Source: Reticulitermes speratus (taxonomy: Eukaryota > Arthropoda > Insecta > Blattodea > Rhinotermitidae). From it: 64,000 nt of DNA. Location of the stretch: assembly GCA_021186555.1 (NCBI GenBank), contig JAJKFL010000011.1, positions 957,001 through 1,021,000 of the forward strand. The letters run 5' to 3'. The stretch's first letter is position 1. Every line of letters starts with the position of its first letter. The position numbers were made by a program, and so were the translations under genes. Below the pieces are notes generated by a model. It searched no databases, was not told where the DNA came from, and saw nothing but the letters and a program-made list of their open reading frames with translations. This document shows positions 1 to 12,094 of the stretch, in pieces.

Positions 1-869
1 ATCTATAAAACACAGAAAACAAATTGGTGGTAAAATGTGAACAACAAGACTGTATATCCATCAGGTTATCACTGAGGATAGCAAACAACTTCACAGTTGA
101 ACTAAAGTAAGCAGAGTATGTAAAAAGGCAGAAAGCAACAAGATGTGTTACACTGATTCATTACATTACCATGTATCTTACACATTACGTGTGTAAAAAC
201 ACCATCATTGAACACATACAGCTTTTAATGTAATTTAATAAATGTCACATACATTTTGATTAATAAAAATCATCATGAGGAAGACTTTTATGGTTAAACA
301 AGTGACACTGCCAAGGCTTACAATCTACTCACAACAGGACAAAATATGTACAGCATACATCCTGTGTGTGCACGTGCGCACACATGAGATATGTTTTATG
401 GCAATTACTGTAGGTATTTTATCCTGTTGTGACTATTATCATCTAGTGGCAGTGTCATTTGCTGACCCATAAATGTTTCCCTAATGATAATTTCTATTGG
501 TCAAAACATGTAGAGATTTATTAAATGATATTACAAACTGAAATGTGTAAGGTAATGGCATTTTCTCCACATGCAGCAAGTTACATTTGCTAGATTTCCA
601 CATCCAAGAGAAACTGCTTTCCACTTACACCAAATGTATACAGAATGACAGCCTGGCAAATGACAGGCACTGACAAGCAGTGGCCAGTGACCTCAATATA
701 TAAAATAAAATTTCCACTGTATTGCCGTATCTCTTTTAATGTCTTTTTGTCAGATTTCTCTGAATTTCTCGACAGCTTTTCTTTATTATCGTTTCAAAAT
801 GTTGTTACTGCTATTGCTCATGTTATTCAATTGTCTACCATTTGGTTTGCAATGTCCCAGTAGTGTTTA

Positions 870-1130
870 AGGACAGCTCAGTTTATTTGTTGACTAGGCT
901 ACAGGCTGGACTCAGGAACTGCAGTTCAATTCCTGGCAGGGGCAATAGGTCTTTCTCTTCTCCAAAATGTCCAGACTGACTCGAGCGCTCCCCCCCTGCT
1001 CCTACTCAACAGACACCAGGGATTCTTTCTCTGGGGTAAAGAGGCCAGGGCACAAACTGACCACTCACCTGGAGCTAATGCTGACATTAAGAATGAATGG
1101 AGCTATAATTCTACTGCCACTATCTGTGAC
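870..1130 (+). mobile_element. tRNA-derived SINE (family with gaatgaatggagctat end)
   Basis: tRNA-like head with A-box-like agctcagtttatttgttgac and B-box-like gcagttcaattcc, then a body (ttctcttctccaaaatgtcc, gtaaagaggccagggcac, ctgaccactcacc) and an end block attaagaatgaatggagcta. The same body occurs on the minus strand at 12095-12500. Confidence 0.65.
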
Positions 1131-2247
1131 ACAGGGACAACTTTATTATTAGTACTTAAATGTGTGTCCATTGCAGAATTTAGATTCTGGCAGACTCTGC
1201 AATGTAGAGCTTGCCAGGCATAACCTATGTACATACAGTTTAATAAAATTGTCTCAGATTTTTGGACACCTGACATGGATGTTAGCCTGACAAGATTTTG
1301 TTGAAATCTGTCACTGTGAAAGTTTCAAGACATACAGATTACATGGTGTCATAACCAAGTTACCCAAAATACTGTTATGAGCATCTGAACCAAGAATCAA
1401 CTCAGAATACCAGATTAGCTAAGGCTCTAGAGTTAGGGAACTGTCATCCATTCATTATCACTCAGCTGGCTCAATGGTGGACCACTTGCCCATTTAGCAG
1501 GAAATCCTGAGTCTGACTTATGGTTTTGTTTAACATCTGGTCATATGTTAATAAGTTAATAACCATTTAATAGCATGTCCTGCTACTAGATAATTTCAAT
1601 ATTATTTTGCTGAAAAAATGCAAAATACACTAAGTAAGAAAAAATAACTAAATAAAACTGTCTCTGTTTCCTAAATGCATAAAACAGTTTCCAATATTAC
1701 ACTCAATTCTTGCATGTCACACATTCAATCAAAGCAAACCAAATACTTGAGAGTTGTCCATAGTTTTTGAAAAGTACAGTGACTATGCCTCGAATGGGAA
1801 AAGCAGTCAGTTCAGCAGATGGTACTGTTTCACCTTGAAGTGTTCCATGTCAATGTGAAATGACTAACATGTTAAATAACATAAATACAACACATGACAC
1901 ATGCTGCAGAGTCACTGACACATAAGGATATTTGTACATTCTTCACATGTTGACTGAAGAAGCCACCACTGTAATAACAAAACATGGTCTACTGAGAGAC
2001 ATGACGTTCTCACAGCGGTGTTGCATAGGATGTAGGATTTAGGATGTGAGATGCATGACATCCCACAAGGCATGAATCCTCAAAAAATGGTCCATTTTAC
2101 AGGTGTAAAATAAGCAGCTACTGTACAGAGTGGTGTGAAATGCCAAGATGCAGTTTCAATCCTAGTGATGTTGCTATTCTTGACTGTGTTAAAAGTAAAA
2201 AATAAGTTTGAAAAAAGGACAGAATAAACAGAAAACATATACCTGTG

Positions 2248-2285
2248 TGTGTGTGTGTGTGTTGTGTGTGTGTGTGTGCGCGTGC
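2248..2285. repeat. TG microsatellite
   Basis: Run of TG dinucleotides with one interruption. Confidence 0.95.
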
Positions 2286-2411
2286 AGGTGAAAACTACAT
2301 TCACCTAAAAGTGTGTACCAACATTGAGCAGCACATTCACGCACGCACGCACAAGGACAAGCAATCTGATTGGATATAAACCTTCTTTCCAACTGGAGGA
2401 GGGTCCCTCAC

Positions 2412-2616
2412 CTGGCGTCTGATCGGATATCTGATTGGTTAATTTGGCACGCAACATTTTTGCCACATTTAGTGCGCTACGTTTAATCCAGTTAAAGAAT
2501 CGTGAAAAACGATCGAACGCCTCGGCAATCTTGTTGGTTTCGTTGTCAGCTGTTGGTGCTGACAGACTCGATGAACCAAAGTTGCTGAGCAGAAGAGCCA
2601 AGAACAGATTCAGTAC
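2412..2616 (-). CDS. para: para exon: end of IIS6 and start of II-III linker
   Basis: 205 bases: 68 codons plus one. [68 protein letters not shown](G). The first Val is V1016 (GTA, susceptible). Acceptor TTTCAG; donor CAG/GTGAGG. The frame stays open past this donor for about 30 codons, so an alternative downstream donor or read-through linker variant cannot be excluded, but GTGAGG is the only good site seen. Confidence 0.94.
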
Positions 2617-4085
2617 CTGAAATGTACATCAACAACTGACACTATGCCAACTAGAAGCACCACATGCATTCCTGTGTTTTAGTCAACACTGTTAAATATG
2701 TGGAAATAAAAAAAAAACATAGGCATTATTACAAACCTTCATAATAGCATATCAACTTCATGATTATGTAAAACCACACAAATAACGCTGACCCCAGAGG
2801 TTGGTAATAATTTTGCCTCTCAGACCCAGCTGATTAAGTCTTAATATTTTAGCCTCAAGACGGGGGTCAATCCTGTCCCAAAAGTCTCTTTGTTTTACTA
2901 TTCATTATTTTTATTACTTTATTAATTCTAAAACAGACAATGGACAAAGTCCAAGAAGTAAGCAATCTTAAATGAGCTCCACTGTTTGAAACATCTCTAA
3001 AACATGCACTCCACTGCTTAAACAGGTATCTAATAACCTGAAATATGGCCCTCTGTACTACATAAAGGATTCAAATGACTTATGGACAACCAAATTACAT
3101 TCAATGTATATAATGTTACATGCAACACACAAAATCAGGCACCATATAAAATTCCTAGGCATTGTGTAGAACAGAAATCACAAAGCACACAATAATTTGC
3201 TTCACACTTTCTTTGATAAAAATGTGTTTCTTTACCTAGACACACACATATTGAATCATTACATTTTCTTCACTAGTGCCTCTCAAATCATTCAAAACAA
3301 ATATATCTGGGTAAAAAAGAATTCATCCAGAAAAAGTGCAAGTGTAATTATTAACATTCCTACCGATAACTGAAAGATAAAGAGAAATTAAAGATTGTGT
3401 AGAGTACCAAAAATGTCAGGCATTGTGTAAAATGTGGACTGTTCCATATACTACTTTGGCACTCCATACAATTTTGCTGATATCAGCCGTGTGTTACAGG
3501 CACCATGTACAAGTGAAGCCAACCTAGAAACATTAATCCTCCAACCTAATGTAACCTAACCTCTCTCTAAACTAACCTACATAAACAATTATTTTTGGAT
3601 TAATATTGCTGTTTCCAGATCAACATGACTGCAGCAAATAACAACGTTTTGTTCACTCTTCTAACAATATCATACACTATTTTTATTTACTGTATTGCCT
3701 TATCACTCCTTATGGATAAAAACACATGTAGTACATAATTCACAAGTTTGTATTTGATTAGTGTTCATCTGAATCCTCTCATTACCTTTCCTAACTCTCT
3801 TAATATTCTATACAATACCTATAAACTATGTAGAATACGACAAGTACAAAATACATTATCACAACCCATTAATTTTATAATTCACATCAACTGTCATGCA
3901 GTATACAGAATGTCCATGAATTCTGCTTTACAATGTACCTAGTGCCTAGCAATTTTACACGCTGTCTGGATTAAATACTTTGCCTGCAATATGCAGACCT
4001 GGACTTCTAAACCTGTCTAACTAATAAAAAGGAACATGACAAATATACATCATAACCATTCAAAACTGAAGGCGATGATACTCAC
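2617..4085. other. para intron, 1.5 kb
   Basis: AT-rich intron between the exons that split the GNLVV motif of IIS6. I see no repeat, RNA gene or alternative exon in it. Confidence 0.6.
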
Positions 4086-4273
4086 AACCAAATTCCCGAT
4101 GACCACAGTAGCCAAGAAAAATGGTATACATGACCAATCCCCAACAAGCATACAATCCCACATGGATTCAATCCACTCTCCACACAACACTCGGAATACA
4201 ATCATAAATGAGTGCATGAAATCTGTGAAGTTCCATCTTGGCATTTCTTGATCTGGGAAACGTTCCACATTGT
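4086..4273 (-). CDS. para: para exon: domain II pore loop (DEKA Glu) and first part of IIS6
   Basis: 188 bases. (D)[62 protein letters not shown]. Glu in CGEWIE is the E of the DEKA filter; WNFT is a possible glycosylation sequon. Ile1011 (ATC) and Leu1014 (TTG), the kdr site, are in the susceptible state. Acceptor TTGGCAG, donor GTGAGT splits the Val-Val pair of GNLVV. Confidence 0.97.
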
Positions 4274-4558
4274 CTGCCAATGAAAAGTCACAATTTAATA
4301 CATTATATTTTCCATATACAGAAATTCATCTTGCTGTCCACTGTTCACAACCCACACATGAGTTAATATGGGAAACACTATGCCACAGTGACCCACAAAG
4401 GTTAATTATAAAAAAATGCAATTCTGAAATATCACAATAGTTTGGACAAAATGAAAAAATGGAAAACAATGTTTTCATCTCCAATTACAAACTCATAATT
4501 TTGTTGCTTCCCTCAATTACTGACGGTTCATGCAACTTACACATACCAGACATGAAAG

Positions 4559-4672
4559 CTGGGATTCTCACAGCAGTGACTATGAAGTTACAGTGACACC
4601 GTGTAGTCTGGTAGTATGTACCAACACTTTAAATGAACCTATTTCCTCCATCTTCAGAGTAGAAGAATGATG
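4559..4672 (+). repeat. Dispersed palindromic repeat, partial copy
   Basis: gctgggattctcacagcagt, gtgacaccgtgtagtctggt and cctccatcttcagagt, shared in part with 21692-21785 and 49866-49985. Confidence 0.45.
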
Positions 4673-5235
4673 GCAGCATGTTCGTGCAAAATGCTAGTAG
4701 TTGTCTACCAAACTGCATGGCATCCCACCCCAGAAAACAGTAGTAATCTTCATATTGAGGACACACACCAAACTGTTCCTTCATTATAAGTGCATAATAA
4801 AGATGTGTTCTGAAACAACTTTAGGATGCACTCTCACAGACATAAAACTCAGGATACACAGAATGTTCATCTTTGCAAAAAGTGTTCATAACAGCACTGC
4901 ATATTACATATTGTGATTCTATCACAGTTATCTGTGGAAGTAACAGCTAGAAACGCTGTGGATTAGTGCACGAACATTATTTTAATCCCGTCATATGATG
5001 AGGCTGTGGCTAGTAATGTATATGAGTGGATCACAATGGAGTAAGTACTGTGCAACCAAGTACGACGCTGATAACCTAAACAATTTGCCACTGAAACTTC
5101 ATCTCATTTTATGTTCGTCTGTCAAAGAATTCAAATCCTGTTTGAGACTGAGAAATCATTCAACTTTATAGCATTCTGACATCAGTGTATTATACCATAT
5201 GTAGCATCCAGTAATAAGAGATTAGCTCTTTCTAA

Positions 5236-5345
5236 AGGGCCCATTAGTTTAGGTTCTCCCTCTCCCCTTTCCACCTAAAGATGGAGATGGATCCACCTTC
5301 CGAAACGTTGTGGGTCCTTTAGCCTGAGATGATGGACAGTGTCTA
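5236..5345 (+). repeat. Hammerhead-like repeat fragment
   Basis: Contains taaagatggagatgg, a GGATCC-centred hairpin, then CCGAAACGTT and gtgggtcc, the same order of core, hairpin, GAAA and pairing strand as the Penelope-like repeats. Single copy in the window, so boundaries are approximate. Confidence 0.4.
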
Positions 5346-5425
5346 AAATATCTGTCATATCTAATACATTGTCACAAATATGAAACACTTTAATTTAATA
5401 GTCCTCTACACAAATGCATGCAACA

Positions 5426-5642
5426 TTTTTTTTTGTATTAATTCCTGGGTTTTTTCCCCTTTGATCCATTTGTACTGTTGAAGTCCTTTTTTGTCCTGCA
5501 TGTCACTTTACGTTTCATGCTATCGTCCATACATCTAACACAACACAAACATCCATACCCCCGGTGGGATTCGAACCCACGATCCTAGCAAGCGAGCGGC
5601 CGAAGACCCACGCCTTAGACCGCACGGCCACTGGATCGGCAC
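5426..5642 (-). mobile_element. tRNA-Leu-like SINE
   Basis: Minus-strand head at about 5557-5642 has ggccgtgcggtctaaggcg (tRNA-Leu-type D arm and A box) and gtgggttcgaatcccacc (T arm and B box, paired stem). The ends of the would-be acceptor stem do not pair, so it is not a working tRNA. A roughly 130-base body (tatggatgtttgtgttgtg...) ends in an A tract (T run at about 5427-5435). Confidence 0.65.
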
Positions 5643-5766
5643 ATTAAAACTGGTCCATGCTATTTACCTAGTGTACTCTACCATTACAGAATATAAAGAG
5701 TTCCTACTGTTGCTTGAATTGTAATCTGGCTCTAACAACAAGGTACCAATACGATGTATCACTTAC

Positions 5767-5929
5767 CAACATAATTTTTCCCGAACAGCTGCATGCCCAT
5801 GACGGCAAAGATAAAGATGATAATACACAGCACAAAGGTTAAGTTTCCAAGAGCACCAACTGTTCTACCCATGATGGAAATGAGCAAGTTTAATGTCGGC
5901 CAAGACTTAGCAAGCTTGAACACACGCAA
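5767..5929 (-). CDS. para: para exon: rest of IIS4, IIS4-S5 linker and IIS5
   Basis: 163 bases. [54 protein letters not shown]. This is the super-kdr exon. Met918 (ISIMGRT), Leu925 and Thr929 (house-fly numbering) are all in the susceptible state. The fly gene has two mutually exclusive versions of this exon differing at Met/Val after GRT; here Val is present and I found no second copy. Acceptor TTCTGCAG, donor GTAAGT. Confidence 0.97.
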
Positions 5930-6324
5930 CTGCAGAAAGGAAACCATCACATGTCACAATAGTGCTAACAACTAACAGGTAATATTAAGTTACACTGTAT
6001 GGATCATTTAAAATAACAATGGAAAAAGGAATAAAAACACAAAATACTCCTTTCTTCAGCTTAACCTTTAAACAACCTACGTTCACATATGCAAATCCAT
6101 GAAAAGAAAACCTCTAGAAATTCATTTTAAATATATAGGCAACAACGAAATTTACTGCATTTTTAAGGCATGCTGCATAATCTCTGTTTTATTTTCCACA
6201 AAGTGCCGTTTATTTCATAATTTTATCTCTTTCTATTCAAATAATACGTTTTTCATAAACCATGCACAAAAATTCAAACATCAACCCGGTCGTTTAAATG
6301 TTAATATCACATATTTCTACTTAG

Positions 6325-6430
6325 ATGATGATAATGCTGATGATCATGATCATGCTAATGACGGCGGCGACGACGATGACAAAGGAGGTGGTGGTGGTGG
6401 TGATAGTGGTGGCGGCGGTGGTGATACACA
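6325..6430. repeat. GAT/GGT trinucleotide-rich tract
   Basis: Runs of gatgat, gacgac and ggtggt; any open frame here (Asp/Gly runs) is a by-product. Confidence 0.9.
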
Positions 6431-6812
6431 ACCACACTAAGTGGCAGATAATTTAACATCACTGTATCTACTGTCACCATTATTTAGCCTTAACAGTCTG
6501 AAGTCCACTTATTTTAACAAACAAGAAACCACAACATGCAACATTCCTTTCAGAATCCAATAATGAATTATACCAGTCCGACATACGAATGACAAAAGTA
6601 TCATAATTTCTTGTTATTAAGTCTGTTCAGCATAGTTATTTTCTGTGTGTGGCAAAAAACCAACTGACAAAAATGATGATTTCATCAAACAAAATGTCAC
6701 TCTTCTCATAATTCTGTTCATTTTTTTGTACTGATCACTGTCCTAAATTCTACTCTCTCTGTTTTACAATTTGCAGAATGTCACACACGATATAAGAAAT
6801 TTTGGGCACCAT

Positions 6813-6822
6813 ATGGTATATC
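6813..6822. repeat. target-site duplication, left, of RTE-like LINE
   Basis: atggtatatc, identical to 9051-9060 at the other end of the LINE. Confidence 0.85.
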
Positions 6823-9025
6823 AGGAACAGTGTGAAGGATGTGCAGACAATGCCTGAAGCAGATATTGACTCTGACCACAATTTACTGGTTGCAACGATC
6901 TGCACCAGTTTGAAGAAAATCATAAGGGTCCACAAGCGAAAACCAAGATGGGATTTGGAGAAGCAATATGCTCAACAACAGGAAGTACACAATAGTCTAG
7001 AAGAAAAACTTGGTGCAATCAAATGTGAAAGTGGAGATGTGGAAGTGCAGTGGAACAATATCAAGAAATGTGTGTTAGATACTATGAGTGATTTAGTTGG
7101 AAAAGTCGAGAGGAGAGCAAGAAAGCCATGGATTACACAGGAGATGATCAGTGAAATGGATGAACGAAGGAAATGGAAGAATGTCAACAATGAAGGAAGG
7201 AAGGAAGAACTACAGAAGACTGAGGAACGAATTGAAAAGAGCCACGGACACGCCAAGAAGGAATATCTGGAGAGCATATGCGATGAGATCATAGAATTTC
7301 AAAGAACAGGACGTTATGATCTAATGTACGTGAAGACAAAGGAGCTAGGTTGGAAAGAAACCCATGGAATTTAAAACATTGGCATCGAAGACTCTCAAGG
7401 GAATATAAAAATAGATCAGAGACGAGTACTGCAAATTTGGGAGAATTATATCACAGACTCTACGATCAAGCTAATCGACCAAAACAACTAGAAGTCGAAC
7501 CTGAAGCTGAAGTAGATGAAGATGAGAAAGGCCCTTATATTTTGCAAAGTGAAGTGGGAAAAGCTACAAGGAAATGAGGGATAAGAAGGTTACAGGAGAT
7601 GATGTACCTGGGGATGTACTGAAATTGTTGGGAAAATGGTCTCAGCTAATGAAAAGGGCTGATCAACAGCATGTATGTAACTGGAGAGTGGCCCAGAGAT
7701 TTCATTGAAGTTACAATGATTGCCTTAAAGAAAAAGCCCAAAGCTACAAAATGCAGCGACCATCGCACAATGAGTCTCATTGCACATGCTGCAAAGATAG
7801 TAGCGAGGATACTTAGAAGAAGGATTGAAAGGAAGACTGAGGATGTGCTTGGAGAAGATCAGTTTGGATTTAAGAGAGGAAAAGGAACTAGGGATGCAAT
7901 TGGGATGCTGAGAATAATATCAGAACGAACCTTGGTCATAGATGAGGAATTGTGTGCTTGCTTCATAGACTGGCATAAGGCATTTGACCGTATCAACTGA
8001 GCAAATTAATGCAGATCCATAAGGGAATTGGGATAGACTGGCGCAAAAGAAGATTGATCAGCAAATTGTACATGGAACAGAGTGTCAAAATACGACTGGA
8101 CCAAGGGGAGACGAGGAGTGTGAAGATTGGAAGAGGAGTTAGACAAGGTTGCTGTTTGTCGCCCATTCTGTTCAACTTATACAGTGAGTACCTTACCAAG
8201 GAAGCTCTTGAAGGGTTTGGAGACTTCAAAACAGGAGGACAAGTAATTCGCACTGTGAAATATGCAGATGAACCTTGTGCTACTGGCTAGGGAAGAAAAG
8301 GTGCTACAGGGCATGGTTGATAGACTAAGTGAAATTGGAAGACGCTATGGAATGGAAATGAATGTGGAAAAAACTAAGGTAATGAGAATCTCTAGGCAAC
8401 CAGCCCCAATGAAAATTATGATAGATCAAAAGCAATTGGAGAATGTGGAATATTTCAATTATTTGGGTAGCATGATAACAAATGATGCAAGGTGTACACG
8501 TGAAATTAAATCCAGAATTGCCATGGCTAAAGCAGCATTCAACAAGAAGAAGACTCTTTTCACCAGCAAACTGGACTTAAATTTAAGGAAAAAACTAGTA
8601 AAGTGCTACATTTGGAGCATACCTTTGTATGGTGCTGAAACGTGGACACTTCGGAAAGTAGATCAGAAATACCTGGAAAGTTTTGAAATGTGGTGCTGGA
8701 GAAGAATGGAGAAGATCAGTTGGACCGATCGTGTGAGAAATGAAGAAGTATTACACAGAGTCAAGGAGGAGAGGAATATCCTACATACAATAAAAAGAAG
8801 AAAGGCTAACTGGATTGGTCACATCTTGCGCAGAAACTGCTTCTGAAACACGTGATTGAAGGCAAGTTAGAAGGAAGGATAGAAATGATGGGAAGACGAG
8901 GGAGAAGACGTAAGCAGCTGCTGGATCACCTTAAGGAAAAGAGAAGATACTGGAAATTGAAAGAGGAAGCACTAGATCGCATCAATGGAGATCTCGTTTT
9001 GGAAGAGGCTAAGGACCTGTCATAA
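6823..9025 (+). pseudogene. LINE endonuclease-reverse transcriptase, broken
   Basis: Encodes the last part of an APE endonuclease (SDHNLLVAT), a linker (KPRWDLEKQYAQQQEVHNSL), and RT blocks EDQFGFKRGKGTRDAIGML, CFIDWHKAFDRIN, GVRQGCCLSPILFNLYSEYL and the catalytic YADD region, then a C-terminal domain (NYLGSMITNDARCTREIKSR, LYGAETWTL, ANWIGHILRR). The reading frame changes several times: after about 7372, after about 7577, near 8000, and inside the YADD motif near 8275, where YAD is followed by the next frame (NLVLLA). It cannot make a working enzyme. Family is RTE-like by the order and wording of these blocks. Confidence 0.88.
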
Positions 9026-9050
9026 GACAGACTACAGAATGAATGAATGA
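6823..9050 (+). mobile_element. 5'-truncated RTE-like LINE retrotransposon
   Basis: Non-LTR retrotransposon inserted in a para intron on the opposite strand. It begins inside the endonuclease (reading RNSVKDVQTMPEADIDSDHN, with the terminal SDH of APE-type endonucleases), continues through reverse transcriptase and ends after a stop at 9023-9025 with a short GAAT tandem tail, typical of RTE-type elements. A 10-base target duplication (atggtatatc) flanks it exactly, at 6813-6822 and 9051-9060, which fixes the truncation point. About 2.2 kb of a roughly 3.2 kb element is present. The intact duplication and readable frames suggest moderate age. Confidence 0.9.
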
Positions 9051-9060
9051 ATGGTATATC
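9051..9060. repeat. target-site duplication, right, of RTE-like LINE
   Basis: atggtatatc, identical to 6813-6822. Confidence 0.85.
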
Positions 9061-9410
9061 TGGCTTTTAATAAAAACTGACACTGCTGCAACTTTCTACA
9101 TCCCTGCTTACTATACTACAGGCAGTCATCAATGATCTACCCCTCAAGTCAAGCTTTTCACTGCCAGATAACGTGTGACAAGCTATCTCAATGCACAGGA
9201 TCTTTCTTGAAAAGCTTATAGTTACACTGCTGATCAAGAAATGTTTTGCTTCTACATGAAGATTAAGTCTTATGGGATGTGACACTGTGTAGTTAGGTAG
9301 ACAAGTACTGGTCTGTCAAGTGGTCTCACCCCTCTAGGTTTTTCAATCAATAATTTGTCATTTCCCTTATGTGATGGAAGTAGTAAATCAAGCCCCAGCA
9401 CAGTACTCAC

Positions 9411-9584
9411 CAGCCTAAATGATCGTAGCACAGACAGACCCTGCACACCCTCCAGCCCAAGTTCCAGCAAGGAAAGTGCAACTATGAGAAAGTCAAAGAT
9501 GTTCCATCCTTCCTGGAAGTAATACTTAGGACTCAAGGCCATCAGCTTAAGTACTGCTTCAATTCCAAAGGTCGCCGTGAAAAA
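9411..9584 (-). CDS. para: para exon: IIS2, IIS3 and first half of IIS4
   Basis: 58 codons, phase 0. [20 protein letters not shown] (IIS2), [20 protein letters not shown] (IIS3), [18 protein letters not shown] (loop and first gating arginines of IIS4). Acceptor GTTTAG before TTTTTCACG, donor GTGAGT. The IIS2 wording ([11 protein letters not shown]) differs somewhat from the fly AIEATMKLMAM form. Confidence 0.97.
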
Positions 9585-9681
9585 CTAAACAATGAAGCAG
9601 ATGTTAAAATTGTTGTTGTTGTGCAAGGATTAACTTAACCAAACTCACATAAATTCTACAAAAGCAGCAATGATAAATATG

Positions 9682-9952
9682 CAGGGGCAGCCCTAGACTA
9701 GCTGGTAGAAACTGGCACCCCAGGCAAACCAAGAACTTGCCCCCCACCCCCAATGGCAATCTTTTCTGAGGTTTTTGGTGAACAAGGAAATATTGTTCAC
9801 CTGGTTTTTCTTTAATGTTTGAGTCCTAGCTGAAGCATAATGGAATTAAAACAATTTTAGTTTTTTACTTATTTTCCCTCCAATTTGGCACCTCATCTAA
9901 CTTGGCACCTTAGGTGGTCACCTAGTTCACCTACATGGATGGGCAGCTCCTG
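9682..9952. mobile_element. Short hAT-like non-autonomous element
   Basis: Begins caggggcagccctagacta and ends with an inverted form ...gggcagctcctg; subterminal wording (ctagctggtag / cacctagttcacctac) is also inverted. CAG...CTG ends with GC-rich subtermini are typical of hAT elements. A clean 8-base duplication was not found. Confidence 0.5.
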
Positions 9953-11774
9953 TAACTACAAGCTAAAAATATGTATGAAAAATAATATTCAATTTCCTGC
10001 AGTCTGGATTATATAAACACATACTCCTAACTGAAGAAGAATTACAGACTGAGGCACAAACAAACGTGTGACATTTCAAGATGTCATATTTTTGACAGTA
10101 TGGATAAATGCAAAGTCGCTGCCCTGTTAAGCCAACATTACAAGTTTACCAATCTAAATATTTCACTCAGTCCTTACAAATGGCAGAATAATATATTGTG
10201 TTATGTACCTCAAAATACAAAGTTAATTGATTAATTAACATATGTCTCAATTTTCAAACTCTGTTTGTAACAATCAGTATGTATTAGAAACTGCGTGAAA
10301 TAAGTTAATGTGGGAAAAAAAATTTAAGGTATGAGTCATATTTAAGTAATATTTTTGATTAATACCCCATCATTAACAACTACATGTTAGTGGTTTGCAT
10401 CAAACAAAACTTAAAGTATATTTATATGTCTATTTTCCCAATTATATTTAAAATTTATCTCAAGTACACAATTGCATAACCATGTGAAATATGAAGGATT
10501 ACATGCTGAAGCCATTAAAATTACAATGATAAATGGATAAAACATTTATATGCTGCAAAATTCAAACACTTAAAATACTGGTTTAATTTCAGCATTTTCC
10601 TGTTAAAGAGACTGAGAAAGCTTACTAGCAAACTACAGCAAACATTTGTTGCGAATAAAAAGGGTACTCCAGGACAAAATTCTATCTAAATTTGCTTTAT
10701 ACTTCTATTAATGGCTATGCAGGAAACAAGACATCCTGCATCTATATTCTCAAAAATAATCTGAAACCTTGTTTCCATACATAAACAGATGTAGACAGGT
10801 TACATTCCAATACACTGAGCTACTTTACAGCAGATAGACTAGTCAGATCAAAAATTCAGTTCACATTCTAAGGTGCAACAAATAATTTGTACTTATGGGA
10901 ACCTAACAAGTACAAATTAACAAATAAATGAATTTGATATTGAGTTTCAGGTTTATGAAAATAAAATTAATATTAATCAACTACATATAAAGTTAGTATG
11001 TAATCATTACTGTCATCAAAGAAACTGACATGCATCTTTGTGTCTAAACTTAATCTGCATGAAGTACTATAGTATCTTACATACAATGTACAACTTACTT
11101 TCTTCAGAAACATCCCAAACATTTTTCTGCAGATTACACAGATGCACATGATTTTCTACAACTGATAAAGAAATTTAAAACATTCCCAAAGGTTTTATTA
11201 CATCACTAATCATTAACATATATATATAGAAACTACTCAATCAGTTTTGTACTTTAAAATTGTGATGTACTTTTTATATCTGTAGCAATACTGAACGTAA
11301 ATAAGTATAAGTATGATAATTTCTTAGACAACAATAAAAAGTACTTACCATCCTCCAATATGATAACAGTGTGCCTTATAAAAGCATGCTACGTCATGTC
11401 TGATAGACTGTGATTCTTCCAAAACATGTTTCGCTGACGTTCAGAACTGTCAATAAAATAATTCTTATACCTGAAAACTAAAACTGAGTAAATAAGAATA
11501 AAGAGGGATAAAAGAAAACATTCACTTAAGAACAGAAAAAGTATTAATAAACTGAAAGTAATTTCCTTGACATTAAATCACTTACTGCCAGGACAAAATA
11601 AAATGTAAAATATAAGAAACACTAAAAGACAAAATAATATACTGGACACCGTGGCATCAGTGGCAAAGTCAATCATTGATTTGGATTTCTGATCTCTTTG
11701 TGTATGCACTAATTTCATGACATTTTGGGCGATCTATTTTAAGTGTGTTATTTAACAACTGTCAATTGTTGTGA

Positions 11775-11975
11775 TCATATAGCATCAGTGATAACTGAAT
11801 TAATGAGTGTAAAACACTGATGGAATGATACTGACAGGGGAAAGCAGAAGTATGCGGAGAGAAATATGTTCCAGTGCCACTTTCTCAAGCAACACTCCTG
11901 TGGACAGACTTCCGATTGAAACCAGGCCTCTGCTGTGAGAGGCTGGTGACTAACTGCCTGAGCCATGGCACAGTC
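11775..11975 (-). mobile_element. tRNA-derived SINE (third family)
   Basis: Minus-strand head ccatggctcaggcagttagt, caccagcctctcac and B-box-like cctggtttcaatc, then a body with cacttt...ggaacat and cccctgtcag. This resembles a SINE widespread in cockroaches and termites. The 3' tail is unclear. Confidence 0.6.
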
Positions 11976-12094
11976 ATTTTAGTCATACGACATTTAAAAT
12001 ACTTGTTAAACACAATTAAATTAATCCATACCCTTACAATTATAGGCTGCATTAAATAAAATTTTGAACTCTTAATTTTCTTTCACTCATTCTA

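Larger units (their letters stand above)
1..2411. other. para intron (downstream of last exon seen)
   Basis: No further sodium-channel exon is recognisable on the minus strand here. It contains a tRNA-derived SINE-like copy at about 870-1130 and a TG microsatellite at about 2248-2285. The rest is AT-rich sequence in which I see nothing supportable. Confidence 0.6.
4274..5766. other. para intron, 1.5 kb
   Basis: Contains a fragment of the dispersed palindromic repeat (about 4559-4672), a hammerhead-like repeat at about 5236-5345 and a tRNA-Leu-like SINE at about 5426-5642. No second version of the IIS4-S5 exon was found. Confidence 0.6.
5930..9410. other. para intron, 3.5 kb
   Basis: Mostly an inserted RTE-like LINE (6823-9050, opposite strand to para). 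A GAT/GGT trinucleotide-rich tract occupies about 6325-6430. The remainder is AT-rich and unremarkable. Confidence 0.65.

Noticed and set aside
2080-2392. Thr/His-rich frames on the minus strand
   Set aside because: Derived from the TG microsatellite next to the last para exon.
5557-5642. Possible functional tRNA-Leu gene on the minus strand
   Set aside because: D and T arms and both promoter boxes are good, but the acceptor stem does not pair and a SINE-like body with A tract follows, so I call it a SINE.
6099-6440. 113-codon open frame ending in Asp/Gly runs
   Set aside because: Its distinctive part is a GAT/GGT microsatellite; no start context or homology.
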